Part shown: one piece after another, positions 54,337 to 62,721 of the stretch
Layout: each line of letters opens with the position of its first letter
Numbering within the stretch: position 1 is the stretch's first letter
Assembly: GCF_000526635.1 (NCBI RefSeq)
Contig: NZ_JAGL01000002.1
Location: forward strand, 124,001 to 188,000
From: Aminobacter sp. J41
GTDB lineage: Bacteria > Pseudomonadota > Alphaproteobacteria > Rhizobiales > Rhizobiaceae
DNA length: 64,000 bases
Direction: 5' to 3'
Program-made: the position numbers and the translations under genes
The notes under the pieces: model-generated
Database searches by the model: none
Seen by the model: only the letters and a program-made list of their open reading frames with translations
Told to the model about the DNA's origin: nothing

Positions 54337-55146
54337 ATGAGCCTGGAAGACCTGCAGGAGAAAGCAGACGTGAGGGCTTCCAACCCCGTGCCGGGAGCCG
54401 CTTCGTTCTCAAAGTTCATGACCGTGCTCCAGATTATCGCGGATTCCCCTGGGGCATTGGATATGGCCCAGCTGACCAGGCGCACGCGCTTCCCGCGCGG
54501 GACAGCCTACCGGCTCGTATCGGCGCTCAGCGCCGAGGGACTGATCACGCAATCCGCGGAAAACGGAACATTTCGCCTGGGACCGCGTCTGCTCCAGCTT
54601 GCCGCCAAGACGTGGGAGGACTCGGACCTTCGGACGATCGCAAGGGAGTTCCTTGTCTCGTTGCGCGACGCCACGGACGAGGCCGTGCACCTGGCGGTGC
54701 CAAGCAACAACCGCATGGTCTACATCGACAAGCTGGTGGGCTCCAGCAGCGTGCAGATGCAGACGAGCATCGGCGGTCAGGTGGAGCTCCATTCCACGTC
54801 GGTGGGCAAGGCCTGGCTGTCCGGGCTGTCAGAGAACCGGTTGAGGGAGATCATCAAGGAGCTGGAGCTGACGCGTCACACCGCAAATACGCTGACGACC
54901 CCGGAAGCGCTGCTTGAGGAACTGAAGCGAATCCGCGAGCAGGGATTTGCTTTTGATGATGAGGAGAACGAGCCGCATATCCGCTGTCTCGGCAGCCCGG
55001 TCTTCAACCGCCAGCAAGAACCGGTGGGAGCGATCAGCGTCAGCATGCCTGTCTACCGGCACGACGCGCAACGTCACGAACTCTGCGTCCGCCTGGTGCG
55101 TGAAACGGCGAAACGCATCACGGCTGCACTGTCGAGGATCCTGTAG
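54337..55146 (+). CDS. IclR-family transcriptional regulator
   Basis: DNA-binding regulator of 269 residues with a GGAGGTG ribosome-binding site. The winged HTH is at about 25-85 (SKFMTVLQIIADSPGALDMAQLTRRTRFPRGTAYRLVSALSAEGL). The effector domain begins near TWEDSDLRTIAREFL and includes MQTSIGGQVELHSTSVGKAWLSGL and PVGAISVSMPVYR. It is divergent from the DUF1330/DctQM genes and convergent with the HpaI gene. A perfect palindrome lies before it. It probably senses the imported aromatic or ring-derived acid. Confidence 0.88.
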   Translation: MSLEDLQEKADVRASNPVPGAASFSKFMTVLQIIADSPGALDMAQLTRRTRFPRGTAYRLVSALSAEGLITQSAENGTFRLGPRLLQLAAKTWEDSDLRTIAREFLVSLRDATDEAVHLAVPSNNRMVYIDKLVGSSSVQMQTSIGGQVELHSTSVGKAWLSGLSENRLREIIKELELTRHTANTLTTPEALLEELKRIREQGFAFDDEENEPHIRCLGSPVFNRQQEPVGAISVSMPVYRHDAQRHELCVRLVRETAKRITAALSRIL

Positions 55147-55215
55147 GCCAACGCAGTCACTCTCGCGTTGCGTCCGGGCTCTGCGTCGCATGCAGAGGCG
55201 ATCACGAACCGCCCT

Positions 55216-55977
55216 CTACCGGAAGCTCTTCGCAAGCGCCTCGCTGCCTCGCGCGAGGATCCCAGCGTCGATGCCGACTGCCGTGAAGAGCGTACCGATC
55301 TCGATGCATCGGCGCGCGAAAGTGTTGTCCGCAGTCAGGATGCCAGCCGGTTTTCCAAGGACCTTCAGGCGGGAGATCGCATTCTCTACGGCAGCGGCAA
55401 CGTCCGGATGGTCAGGCTCGCCGGGATAGCCGAGGCTTGCCGCCAGATCGGCGGGCCCGATGAACACGCCGTCGACACCATCGACCGAAGCGATTTCCTC
55501 GAGACGGTCAAGCGCCCGACCGGTTTCCACCTGAACAAGAAGGCAGAGCTCGCTCTCGGCCCGCTTTGCATAGCCGGGGATCCGCCCGAAGCGCGTAGCC
55601 CGGGTCAATCCCGACACGCCGCGGATACCGCGCGGCGGGTAGCGCATGGCAGCAACCGCGGCTTCCGCCTCTTCGCGCGACTGGACGTACGGCACCAGCA
55701 GCGTCTGTGCCCCCACGTCCAGAATGCGCTTGATCAGGACCGGGTCATTGCTGGCCGGCCGCACGACGGCGGAGACGTCATAAGGGGCAACGGCCTGGAG
55801 CTGCTCGAGCACGCCGATCGGATCGCTCGGCGAATGCTCGGTGTCAAACAAAAGCCAGTCATAACCCGAGCCCGCAACCAGTTCGGCGGCATAGCCGCCT
55901 GGCAGGCTGCACCAGAAGCCGAGTTGGTGGCGACCGGATCTGATCGCTGCTTTGAAATGGTTGCGGGGCAAGTCCAT
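55216..55977 (-). CDS. HpcH/HpaI class II aldolase
   Basis: Metal-dependent pyruvate aldolase of 253 residues from 55977, cleaving a 4-hydroxy-2-oxo acid to pyruvate plus an aldehyde. The barrel motifs are LGFWCSLPGGYAAELVAGSGYDWLLFDTEHSP, VRPASNDPVLIKRILDVGAQTLLVPYVQS and the metal glutamate in LLVQVETGRALDRL, with DGVFIGPADLAASLGY after it. It lies 8 bp after the hydratase gene, so the two act in sequence as in 4-hydroxyphenylacetate or related meta-cleavage pathways. The exact substrate is not determined. Confidence 0.9.
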   Translation of the reverse strand: MDLPRNHFKAAIRSGRHQLGFWCSLPGGYAAELVAGSGYDWLLFDTEHSPSDPIGVLEQLQAVAPYDVSAVVRPASNDPVLIKRILDVGAQTLLVPYVQSREEAEAAVAAMRYPPRGIRGVSGLTRATRFGRIPGYAKRAESELCLLVQVETGRALDRLEEIASVDGVDGVFIGPADLAASLGYPGEPDHPDVAAAVENAISRLKVLGKPAGILTADNTFARRCIEIGTLFTAVGIDAGILARGSEALAKSFR

Positions 55978-55985
55978 CGTTGGTC

Positions 55986-56768
55986 CTATCGGAAAGAAAC
56001 GCCGATCGCGCCAAGCGGCCCGTAGTCGGCGTGGATCACATCGCCTGCCGCAATGTCGACAGGCCGGGTAAACGAGCCGGCCAGCACGATCTGGCCTTCC
56101 AGCAGCTTTGCGCCCACCGCGTGGAGTTTGTTGACGAGCCATGCGATGCCGGCCGCCGGATGCCCCATGATCGCCGCCGAGACGCCCGACTCCTCGATGA
56201 TGCCGTTCTTCGACAGGGTCGCCCCCACCCAGCGGATATCCACGTCCATCGGCCTGATCGGCCTGCCGCCGACGACGATAGCGCCAAAGGCGGCATTGTC
56301 GGCGATTGTATCGGTGATGGCCCTGGGAACCTCTGTCCGGTAGTCGATGATTTCCAGCGCCGGCACCACGAATTCGGTCGCTCGCATCACGTCGTAGATC
56401 CGCGTGGACGGGCCTTCGAGGTCGCGGCCCATGACGAAGGCGAGTTCCACCTCGAGCCGCGGCTTGATGAACAGGCCCGCATCAATCTGCGCCCCGTCAT
56501 TGTAGAGGGCATCGTCGAGAATGCGGCCGTAGTCGGGTTCGGTCATTTTCGACGCCATCTGCATGGCGCGCGAAGTCAGGCCGATCTTGTGTCCGGCAAC
56601 GCGCGCACCAGCACGTATCCGCTCTTCTGCCCACAGATCCTGGATCCTGTAGGCGTCTTCAATATCCATTTCCGGATAAAGCTGGCTGAGTTGCCGGACT
56701 GGCTTTCGCTCGCGCTCTGCGCGAAGGATCAGGCCTGCGGCTTCCGCCCTCTGCTCGTCGGTCAGCAT
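55986..56768 (-). CDS. 2-oxo-alkenoate hydratase (HpaH/MhpD type)
   Basis: Hydratase of 260 residues in the fumarylacetoacetase-like fold. It adds water to a 2-hydroxy-alkadienoate or 2-oxo-hept-3-ene-dioate to give the 4-hydroxy-2-oxo acid used by the adjacent aldolase. Family segments are VAGHKIGLTSRAMQMASKMTEPDYG, EVELAFVMGRDLEGP and VVVGGRPIRPMDVDIRWVGATLSKNG, with the C-terminal LEGQIVLAGSFTRPV. It is followed by the HpaI gene at 8 bp and preceded by the intradiol dioxygenase gene at 26 bp. Confidence 0.88.
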   Translation of the reverse strand: MLTDEQRAEAAGLILRAERERKPVRQLSQLYPEMDIEDAYRIQDLWAEERIRAGARVAGHKIGLTSRAMQMASKMTEPDYGRILDDALYNDGAQIDAGLFIKPRLEVELAFVMGRDLEGPSTRIYDVMRATEFVVPALEIIDYRTEVPRAITDTIADNAAFGAIVVGGRPIRPMDVDIRWVGATLSKNGIIEESGVSAAIMGHPAAGIAWLVNKLHAVGAKLLEGQIVLAGSFTRPVDIAAGDVIHADYGPLGAIGVSFR

Positions 56769-56794
56769 TGCTCGTTACCTATGGCTGAATGGGT

Positions 56795-57685
56795 TCACTT
56801 GATGGGCGGCTTCGGAAGCCGGGCCTCGCCCTTTTCCATGACGTAGGTGTAGTCGAGGGAGAACCAGGGGGTGCCCGCCTCCGGGTAGTCGGGGTTGGGT
56901 TCCTCGTGGCGAACGAAATCCCCCATCAGCGCTTCCGTGACGCCGAACTGGACGTCGTCCTTGATGTGCGGATCGGTGGGATCGAAGACCTGCGAAACCA
57001 GTGTCTTGAACCCTTCCTTGAAGATGAGGGCATGAAGATGCGCCGGACGATAGGGATGACGCCCCTGCGCCTTGAGAAGACGGCCCACCACGCCGTTGGT
57101 CGGGATCGGGTAGCCGACCATCTTCACGGTCCTGAACCAGAAGCGGCCGTCTTGGTTGGTCGTGAACTTGCCCCGCAGGTTCATCTCCGCCTGATCAGGA
57201 TCCTGGTTTTCGTACAGACCCACAGGCGATGCGTGCCACACGTCGACTTCAGCGCCGGCGATCGGATTTCCGTCGACGTCAACCACACGCCCGTTGACGA
57301 AGAGCGGTTCCCCCGGCGTGTCCGAGCGAATGATCGTGCCGCCATTTTCGACGCGCGGCGAGTTCAGCCGCCAGAAGGGTCCAAGCAGCGACTGAGACGT
57401 CTCGGTCTGTCCGTTGTTGCCGTTATTGAGGAGACAAACGAGCGTCGAAACGCCGAGCGAGCCGGACATCAGCACCATCTCGTTATGGCTGTCCGTCTGC
57501 AGCTGACCGATCTCGTTGAGAATGGCGGCGGCTTCCTGAAATTCACGCTCCGTGAGCCTTACTTCTCGAATGAAGGCGTGCAGGTGCGTCACCAGCGACA
57601 CCATGATTTCCCTTAAGCGGGGATCGGACGTCCTCCTCATCACGGACAATACTGCTTCGGTGACATCCCGTTCACTCTTGATCAT
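56795..57685 (-). CDS. Intradiol ring-cleavage dioxygenase, hydroxyquinol/catechol 1,2-dioxygenase type
   Basis: Fe(III) dioxygenase of 296 residues that splits a catechol-like ring between its hydroxyls. The start at 57685 has GGAGGAG upstream; a TTG at 57742 would add 19 residues but would lie in the operator. The Dioxygenase_N helical domain is followed by the catalytic barrel, with iron ligands Tyr158 (GLYENQ), Tyr192 (GYPIPTNG), His216 and His218 (RPAHLHAL). GRHPYRPAHLH fits the hydroxyquinol branch best. It heads the dioxygenase-hydratase-aldolase operon, divergent from GntR. Confidence 0.88.
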   Translation of the reverse strand: MIKSERDVTEAVLSVMRRTSDPRLREIMVSLVTHLHAFIREVRLTEREFQEAAAILNEIGQLQTDSHNEMVLMSGSLGVSTLVCLLNNGNNGQTETSQSLLGPFWRLNSPRVENGGTIIRSDTPGEPLFVNGRVVDVDGNPIAGAEVDVWHASPVGLYENQDPDQAEMNLRGKFTTNQDGRFWFRTVKMVGYPIPTNGVVGRLLKAQGRHPYRPAHLHALIFKEGFKTLVSQVFDPTDPHIKDDVQFGVTEALMGDFVRHEEPNPDYPEAGTPWFSLDYTYVMEKGEARLPKPPIK

Positions 57686-57721
57686 CGCAATTTGCTCCTC
57701 CAACTGGGGACGAGCAGTCTC

Positions 57722-57742
57722 GAATAAACGATTATTTGTCAA
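57722..57742 (-). promoter_or_regulatory. Operator/-35 copy 1 of the dioxygenase-GntR gap
   Basis: On the minus strand, TTGACA is followed at once by AATAATCGTTTATT, with AATAA and TTATT half-sites. A near-identical copy in the opposite orientation is at 57825-57847. It lies about 40 bp before the dioxygenase start. Confidence 0.65.
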
Positions 57743-57824
57743 GTTCCGATCCGCGTTCGGCCCACTCTGGAGGAGTGCCTTACCACTAAATTTTCTACGT
57801 TGCTGGGTCGGGGGGAGCTTTCAA

Positions 57825-57847
57825 TTGACAATAATAATCGTTTATCC
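57825..57847 (+). promoter_or_regulatory. Operator/-35 copy 2 of the dioxygenase-GntR gap
   Basis: TTGACA followed by ATAATAATCGTTTATCC, on the plus strand, lies about 30 bp before the GntR start. The two copies are about 85-100 bp apart and point outward to the two divergent genes. They are likely sites for the adjacent GntR protein that overlap both -35 elements. Confidence 0.65.
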
Positions 57848-57877
57848 TAGTCGTTTGGGAAATCTGGAGAATTTGGC

Positions 57878-58630
57878 GTGCAGGATCGCGACGGCGAAAC
57901 AGTCGACCATGGAGCGGAGGAATCTGCCAATGCAATGACTGCCGTCGCAGATGGATTTATTGACGACGGCAAGAATACCATTGCGAGCCAGCTCGTAGAT
58001 CGCTTGCGTGAGGCGATTGTATCCGGACAGCTCGAGGCAGGGAGCAAGATAAATCTTCAGAAGGCCCGCACCGTTTTTCAGGTGAGTCTCAGCCCGCTGC
58101 GCGAAGCTTTGGCTCGACTGATTTCGGATGGGCTGGTCACCTTCGAAGACAACCGCGGTTATCGCGTCGCGCCGATGTCGCTTGCTGATCTGGAGGAGAT
58201 CACAAGCCTGCGTCTGGAGTTCGAGATCTACGCACTACGTGAAGCGATACGGCTGGGAGACGCCGCATGGGAGGGAAATGTCGTCCGCGCGCTGCACCGG
58301 CTGAACAAGGAGAAGCGCGAAGCTGACAGTCCGGCAACGCTGGAGGCATGGGAACAGATGCACCGGGCGTTCCATCTCACACTCATATCGGGATGCGGAA
58401 AGCCGCATCTGATGCAGTTCTGCAGTGTTCTGCTCAACCTCAACGACCGCTATCGCCGAACCTTCCTCCGCGCAACGTCCGGTGACCGAAATGTCGCGTT
58501 TGAGCACAGCGAGATCGCGCACGCAGCCGTCGCGCGCGACGCCGACTACGCGGCGCAGAAATTGCACGACCACATTCGCCGTACCGGAGGAAACCTGCTG
58601 ACGCACATCTCCGCAAAGGGACTCGCATGA
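57878..58630 (+). CDS. GntR-family regulator, FadR/FCD subfamily
   Basis: DNA-binding regulator of 250 residues starting at GTG, with GGAG about 9 nt upstream. The N-terminal 25 residues are acidic. The winged HTH is at about 30-95 (IASQLVDRLREAIVSGQLEAG...VSLSPLREALARLISDGLV). The FCD effector domain follows, with metal-type histidines expected in AFHLTLISGCG, EHSEIAHA and KLHDHIRR. It is divergent from the intradiol dioxygenase operon and upstream of the lone DctP gene. The paired operators in the gap suggest repression of the dioxygenase and of itself. Confidence 0.9.
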   Translation: MQDRDGETVDHGAEESANAMTAVADGFIDDGKNTIASQLVDRLREAIVSGQLEAGSKINLQKARTVFQVSLSPLREALARLISDGLVTFEDNRGYRVAPMSLADLEEITSLRLEFEIYALREAIRLGDAAWEGNVVRALHRLNKEKREADSPATLEAWEQMHRAFHLTLISGCGKPHLMQFCSVLLNLNDRYRRTFLRATSGDRNVAFEHSEIAHAAVARDADYAAQKLHDHIRRTGGNLLTHISAKGLA

Positions 58631-58786
58631 AAGAGGAGATGTGACGCGGCAGGACGCGGCTACCAGCTCTGCAGCCTTGAGGAGGTGTCTGCAGATGACA
58701 ACGAAGCGGGTGGCTACACGGCTGCACCACCCAGCGAGTTCGAGGGACTCCTTCGCTTCGCAGCCTGTTTAAGGGAGGAAAATACC

Positions 58787-59767
58787 ATGAAACTGAACAG
58801 ACGGACCCTGTTCGCCGCATGCGCCGTCGGATCGATGCTGATGTCGATCCCGGCTCTTGCCCAGGACAAGACCGAAATTCGCTTCTCCGCGATCTTCTCG
58901 GACCGCGATATCCGCGCGGAAATGATGGAGAAGTTCAAGAACGCGGTCGCCGACGACTTCAAGGTCGAGAACTTCTTCAATGGCTCGCTTTTCAAGCAGG
59001 GCACCGAACTGGTCGCGATCCAGCGCGGCAATCTGGAGATGGGTAATATCGCGCCGCAGGACTTCGCAAAGCAGGTACCCGCCTGGTCCCTTTTGACCTC
59101 GGCCTATCTGTTCCGCGACGTCGACCACCTCAACAAGTTCTTCGCGAGCGACGCTGGCACGGAAATGAAGCAGATGGTCGAAGACCAGCTCGGGGTGAAG
59201 ATCCTCGGTCCGACCTTCTTCGGCACCCGCCAGGTCGGGTTGAAGGGCAACAAGAAGATCAACACGCCGGCCGACATGGCCGGGATCAAGCTTCGCATGC
59301 CTGGCGGCGACGCCTGGCAGTTCCTCGGGCAGGCGCTGGGTGCCAACCCAACCCCGATGGCGGTGACGGAAGTCTATACCGGCCTCCAGACCGGAGCGAT
59401 CGATGGCCAGGACAACCCGCTGCCGAACGTCCAGACCCTCAAGTTCCACGAGGTCATGGACCAGATCGTGCTGACCTCCCACCTAGTGGGCTTTGATCTG
59501 CTGACCATCTCGAAGGCGGTCTGGGACAAGATGCCCCCGGAGCAGCAGCAGAAGGTCCAGGCCGCAGCGGATGAGGCCATTGAGTGGAGTGCGCAGCAGC
59601 ACACCGCCAAGGAAGCCGAGCTTGCGGAGTTCATGAAGCAGAACGGTCTTGACGTCTACACGCCGGACGTCGCGGCTTTCCGTGAGTACGCACAGAAGCT
59701 GTACCTCGAGTCCGACCTGGCCAAGGACTGGCCGGAAGGCATGCTCGAGCGCATCAACGCCCTCTAG
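58787..59767 (+). CDS. dctP: TRAP transporter substrate-binding protein without adjacent permeases
   Basis: Periplasmic receptor of 326 residues from 58787, where GGGAGGAAAA precedes the ATG. The Sec signal is MKLNRRTLFAACAVGSMLMS, with cleavage near ALA-QD. DctP motifs are IRFSAIFSDRDI, FNGSLFKQGTELVAIQRGNLEM, the arginine loop MAGIKLRMPGGDAWQFLGQALGANPTPMAVTEVYTGL and GAIDGQDNPL. No DctQ or DctM gene is adjacent. The nearest set lies at 51.9-53.7 kb and already has a receptor. It may share those permeases and widen the substrate range. A hairpin follows its stop. Confidence 0.92.
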   Translation: MKLNRRTLFAACAVGSMLMSIPALAQDKTEIRFSAIFSDRDIRAEMMEKFKNAVADDFKVENFFNGSLFKQGTELVAIQRGNLEMGNIAPQDFAKQVPAWSLLTSAYLFRDVDHLNKFFASDAGTEMKQMVEDQLGVKILGPTFFGTRQVGLKGNKKINTPADMAGIKLRMPGGDAWQFLGQALGANPTPMAVTEVYTGLQTGAIDGQDNPLPNVQTLKFHEVMDQIVLTSHLVGFDLLTISKAVWDKMPPEQQQKVQAAADEAIEWSAQQHTAKEAELAEFMKQNGLDVYTPDVAAFREYAQKLYLESDLAKDWPEGMLERINAL

Positions 59768-59776
59768 CATCTGGCA

Positions 59777-59799
59777 GGGGCGGCACCTGATGCCGCCCC
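59777..59799 (+). terminator. Hairpin after the lone dctP
   Basis: GGGGCGGCA and TGCCGCCCC form a perfect 9-bp stem with a 5-nt loop, 9 bp after the dctP stop. No T-run follows, so partial attenuation or mRNA stabilisation, giving more receptor than downstream enzymes, is likelier than full termination. Confidence 0.55.
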
Positions 59800-59806
59800 G
59801 CTTCAT

Positions 59807-60625
59807 ATGAACATCATGATCCGAAAACTTGGACTGGCTCATTTTTCCGCCATCAGCTTGCCGCCGACAGAGTTCGTCACTCTGGCTGCTGAGGCGGGTT
59901 TTGCACGCGTCGGCCTGCGCTTGTGTGCGCCGTTTACGGGCGCCCCACACTACCCTCTTCGCGCCGGGTCGGCTGAGATCCGTGATCTCTCCCGCAAATG
60001 CGCGGATCTCGGCATCGAGGTCTACGACATTGAGGCCGTGGTCATCGACGCCACCTTTGATGCAGGCGCGCTTGTTCGGGCCCTGGAGGCCGCAGCAGAA
60101 CTTGGTGCAAAGCGTCTCTCCGTTGCAGGCGATGATGAAAACGGCCGTCGCCTCGCCGACAACGTCAGTTCGCTCTGCGAGATGGCGTCGAAATTTGGCC
60201 TGAGCGTCGACATGGAGAATATGGGCTGGCGCACGATCGCGACCTACGAGCAGGCCGATGCTTTGGTCGCCGCCACGGCCGCAAAGAACGCCGGCGTGCT
60301 CGTCGACGCCCTGCACTTCTTCAGGAATGGCGGCAAACTCGAACAGCTGCGCGCGGGGATTGCGCGTGTCCAGAGCGTCCAGCTCTGCGATGTCCGCGGG
60401 CTGGCGCCCACGACCGCCGAAGGCATGGTGGCTGAGGCACGTTCAGGCCGCTACGCCCCCGGAGAGGGAGAGCTTCCGCTTCAGGAACTGCTCGCAGCTA
60501 TCGGCGACACCGTTTTTGTCTCAATCGAAGTTCCGCTGGCCGACCCCGCGGGCACACCGCACGATCATGTCCACCATCTGATGACGGCAACCCGGCGTCT
60601 CCTGACCCCAGCGGGTCAGGGCTGA
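59807..60625 (+). CDS. Xylose isomerase-like TIM-barrel enzyme
   Basis: Sugar phosphate isomerase/epimerase-family protein of 272 residues (or 269 from the next ATG). The barrel strands show typical metal-site positions: EVYDIEAVVID, GLSVDMENMG with a metal glutamate, GVLVDALHFFRNGG with Asp and His, and FVSIEVPLADP with a final glutamate. The fold includes 3-dehydroshikimate dehydratases, tagatose epimerases and isomerases. The gene lies 63 bp before a type II dehydroquinase gene, which favours a dehydroshikimate-type dehydratase in quinate/shikimate breakdown. This is inference from context. Confidence 0.75.
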   Translation: MNIMIRKLGLAHFSAISLPPTEFVTLAAEAGFARVGLRLCAPFTGAPHYPLRAGSAEIRDLSRKCADLGIEVYDIEAVVIDATFDAGALVRALEAAAELGAKRLSVAGDDENGRRLADNVSSLCEMASKFGLSVDMENMGWRTIATYEQADALVAATAAKNAGVLVDALHFFRNGGKLEQLRAGIARVQSVQLCDVRGLAPTTAEGMVAEARSGRYAPGEGELPLQELLAAIGDTVFVSIEVPLADPAGTPHDHVHHLMTATRRLLTPAGQG

Positions 60626-60688
60626 AAATCCCGCCGCCCATCGTCACCAAATCCCGCTCAAAACTTACCTCTAACAACAGGTGACTTC

Positions 60689-61156
60689 ATGAAGCTCATT
60701 TACGTCCTGAACGGTCCCAATCTGAATCTGCTCGGCAAGCGTCAGCCCCACATTTACGGCCATGAGACGCTGGAAGACGTGAAACAGGCATGCCTGCAGG
60801 TTGCTGCCGAGAACGGCCTGGCGATGGAGTTTCTACAAAGCAACTCGGAGGCCCAGATCGTCGACTGGATCCACGCGGCACGCGAGGTGGCGTCCGGCAT
60901 CGTCATCAACCCGGCCGCTTTCACCCACACCTCGGTTGCGATCCTCGACGCCCTCAACACCTTCGACCATCCGATCATCGAGGTGCATATCTCGAATGTT
61001 CACAAGCGCGAGCCGTTCCGCCACCACTCCTACGTCTCCGGGGTTGCCTCGGGCGTTATTGCCGGCTTCGGCACCCAGGGCTACCTGTTCGCGATCCAGC
61101 GGATGGCAAAGTTGCTGCGGGAACATGAGGCCGTGGGCGCTTCGGCGCAGGGCTAG
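60689..61156 (+). CDS. aroQ: 3-dehydroquinate dehydratase, type II
   Basis: Dodecameric dehydratase interconverting 3-dehydroquinate and 3-dehydroshikimate, 155 residues. The hallmarks are [19 protein letters not shown] with catalytic Tyr23, [16 protein letters not shown] (substrate-binding His80), [18 protein letters not shown] with the acid-base His100 and Arg111, and [12 protein letters not shown]. An AGGTG site precedes the ATG. The position after a TRAP receptor and a TIM-barrel enzyme, and near ring-cleavage genes, points to a catabolic role rather than the biosynthetic one. A biosynthetic copy elsewhere cannot be excluded. Confidence 0.93.
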   Translation: MKLIYVLNGPNLNLLGKRQPHIYGHETLEDVKQACLQVAAENGLAMEFLQSNSEAQIVDWIHAAREVASGIVINPAAFTHTSVAILDALNTFDHPIIEVHISNVHKREPFRHHSYVSGVASGVIAGFGTQGYLFAIQRMAKLLREHEAVGASAQG

Positions 61157-61387
61157 GATCCGACAGTCTGGCCGTTTGAACTTGAGCGTCCACCCCAGAG
61201 ACCCGAAAACGGACTGTCCGGTAAGGCCCCCCCTACCGGCCTGTATCACGTCCGAGATGAACGGCAAGGAGGTACCGGTGGGGCCGCCCGTCAGCACGAT
61301 CAGGACAGTGGCTGATGCCACGACGACTACGACGTCCAGGTCGTCGTCCAGAAAGGCGAAGCAGCGAAACCGAGCTAGCCGATCCTC

Positions 61388-61789
61388 TCAATCGTAGAGA
61401 TTGTATTTCGCCCACTCGTCGTGCGGGATCTTGGGACCGATCTCGTATCTTAGTATGTGCGCATCGAGGTGGCGCGGACCTGTCTTGCACTTGTACGAGA
61501 GTTGGTACCACTCACCCTTGCTCCGGAACGCTGCGCCAGGAGCAGTTATTGCATCTCCTTCGATGAGCGGGTTCTCGAACGTATAAGCGACTACCTTGTC
61601 CGCATTGAAGCCTCGGTGCTCCCTGTTTATTTTGTCCATCACCTCGAAGTCGCATGTCTGCTCCAGCCGGGTGATGGGATCGAGCTTCAGCAACTGGCCG
61701 TTGAACCTGTCGTCCGCTGTTGCCCACGCGTGGGGTGTAAAGACGGCCAGGATCAGGGAAGCCAGCGATAGAAGCATCGTCAATTTCAT
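61388..61789 (-). CDS. DUF930 exported protein
   Basis: Small exported protein of 133 residues from 61789, with GGAG about 8 nt upstream. The signal peptide is MKLTMLLSLASLILAVFTPHAWA. The mature part (RFNGQLLKLDPITRLEQTCDFEVMDKIN...DKVVAYTF) matches DUF930, a family common in Hyphomicrobiales with no established function. Two cysteines (EQTCDFE and SYKCKTG) may form a disulfide. The protein ends PHDEWAKYNLYD. No operon partner is apparent. Confidence 0.82.
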   Translation of the reverse strand: MKLTMLLSLASLILAVFTPHAWATADDRFNGQLLKLDPITRLEQTCDFEVMDKINREHRGFNADKVVAYTFENPLIEGDAITAPGAAFRSKGEWYQLSYKCKTGPRHLDAHILRYEIGPKIPHDEWAKYNLYD

Positions 61790-61976
61790 AGGTACTCCAG
61801 AGGTGGTCGGCGTACGTAAGGAAATAGCGCAACGGCCGTCAGGGCCGTATGACAAAGAGCAACCTCATGCCGCAATCAGGACATCGATGTCCAGACCGCG
61901 GCACCGCGATATCGGTTGCTCGCACGAAATCCATCCAGCACGACACCCTGGAAGCCGATTAATTCCGCGGGTACGG

Positions 61977-62618
61977 TTATCGCCGGAAAGTGACGTGCAG
62001 CGTCCCGCTCTCAGCCGTTTCTGTCTTAAAGGCATAGCCCGTTTCCCAACCGCGCAGGTCGTCCCAAAGCCTTATGCCGCGGCCAAGCAGAATGGGCGTA
62101 ATGGCGACGTGCAGAATATCAACCAGCCCCGCCTTGAGATAGTCGCGGACAAGAGACGGGCCACCGCCGATCCGTATATCCTTACCTTCTGCAACCCTTG
62201 CCGCTTGCTGGAGCGCATCAGAAACTGACGTGTTCACGAAATGAAAAGTGGTCCCCCCGGCCATCTCGATCGAAGGCCGAGGTTGATGCGTGAGGACGAA
62301 GACAGGCACCCGAAAGGGAGGTTCATCTCCCCACCAACCACGCCAGTCTGGATCATTTGGGTGAGCATGTAACCCGAACATGCCTGCGCCAATTATCTCG
62401 GCACCGATATTTGTGAAGTACGCGCGCGCATATTGATCATCGACCCCGGTGGTGCCGGCACCGGACGTATCGTTGAACACTCGCTCACGCACGGTTCGAG
62501 TGCCAGCATATGCCGCAACAAGACGCGACCAGTCACGGCCAAACGGATCCTCTGCGGTTTGATCCGTCGTCGTGGCGAAGCCATCGAGAGAGATGTTGAG
62601 ATCAACACGAACTGCCAT
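61977..62618 (-). CDS. Dihydrofolate reductase-fold (RibD C-terminal) protein
   Basis: NAD(P)H-dependent reductase-like protein of 213 residues from 62618, where GGGAGG lies 5 nt upstream. The RibD_C/DHFR-like pattern is visible: VRVDLNISLDGFATT at the start, FTNIGAEIIGAGMFGL, VPVFVLTHQPRP and the nucleotide-binding KDIRIGGGPSLVRDYLKAGLVDILHVAITPILLGRG. Stand-alone members have no established substrate. It is divergent from the ArsR/SRPBCC pair across 103 bp, so the three genes may be co-regulated by ArsR. Confidence 0.87.
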   Translation of the reverse strand: MAVRVDLNISLDGFATTTDQTAEDPFGRDWSRLVAAYAGTRTVRERVFNDTSGAGTTGVDDQYARAYFTNIGAEIIGAGMFGLHAHPNDPDWRGWWGDEPPFRVPVFVLTHQPRPSIEMAGGTTFHFVNTSVSDALQQAARVAEGKDIRIGGGPSLVRDYLKAGLVDILHVAITPILLGRGIRLWDDLRGWETGYAFKTETAESGTLHVTFRR

Positions 62619-62721
62619 TCGAACCTCCCATTGGTTAGGCACACACCTTACCAATAGGAAACACGAAGGCAAGTGCCTTAATATCATTGACGCAGGGGCG
62701 CACATCGCTCTACCCTTGGGC

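Noticed and set aside
61257-61397. A short plus-strand frame starting ATGAACGGCAAGGAGG downstream of aroQ
   Set aside because: The product is Thr/Ser/Arg-rich low complexity and the frame overlaps the DUF930 gene end; no support for coding.
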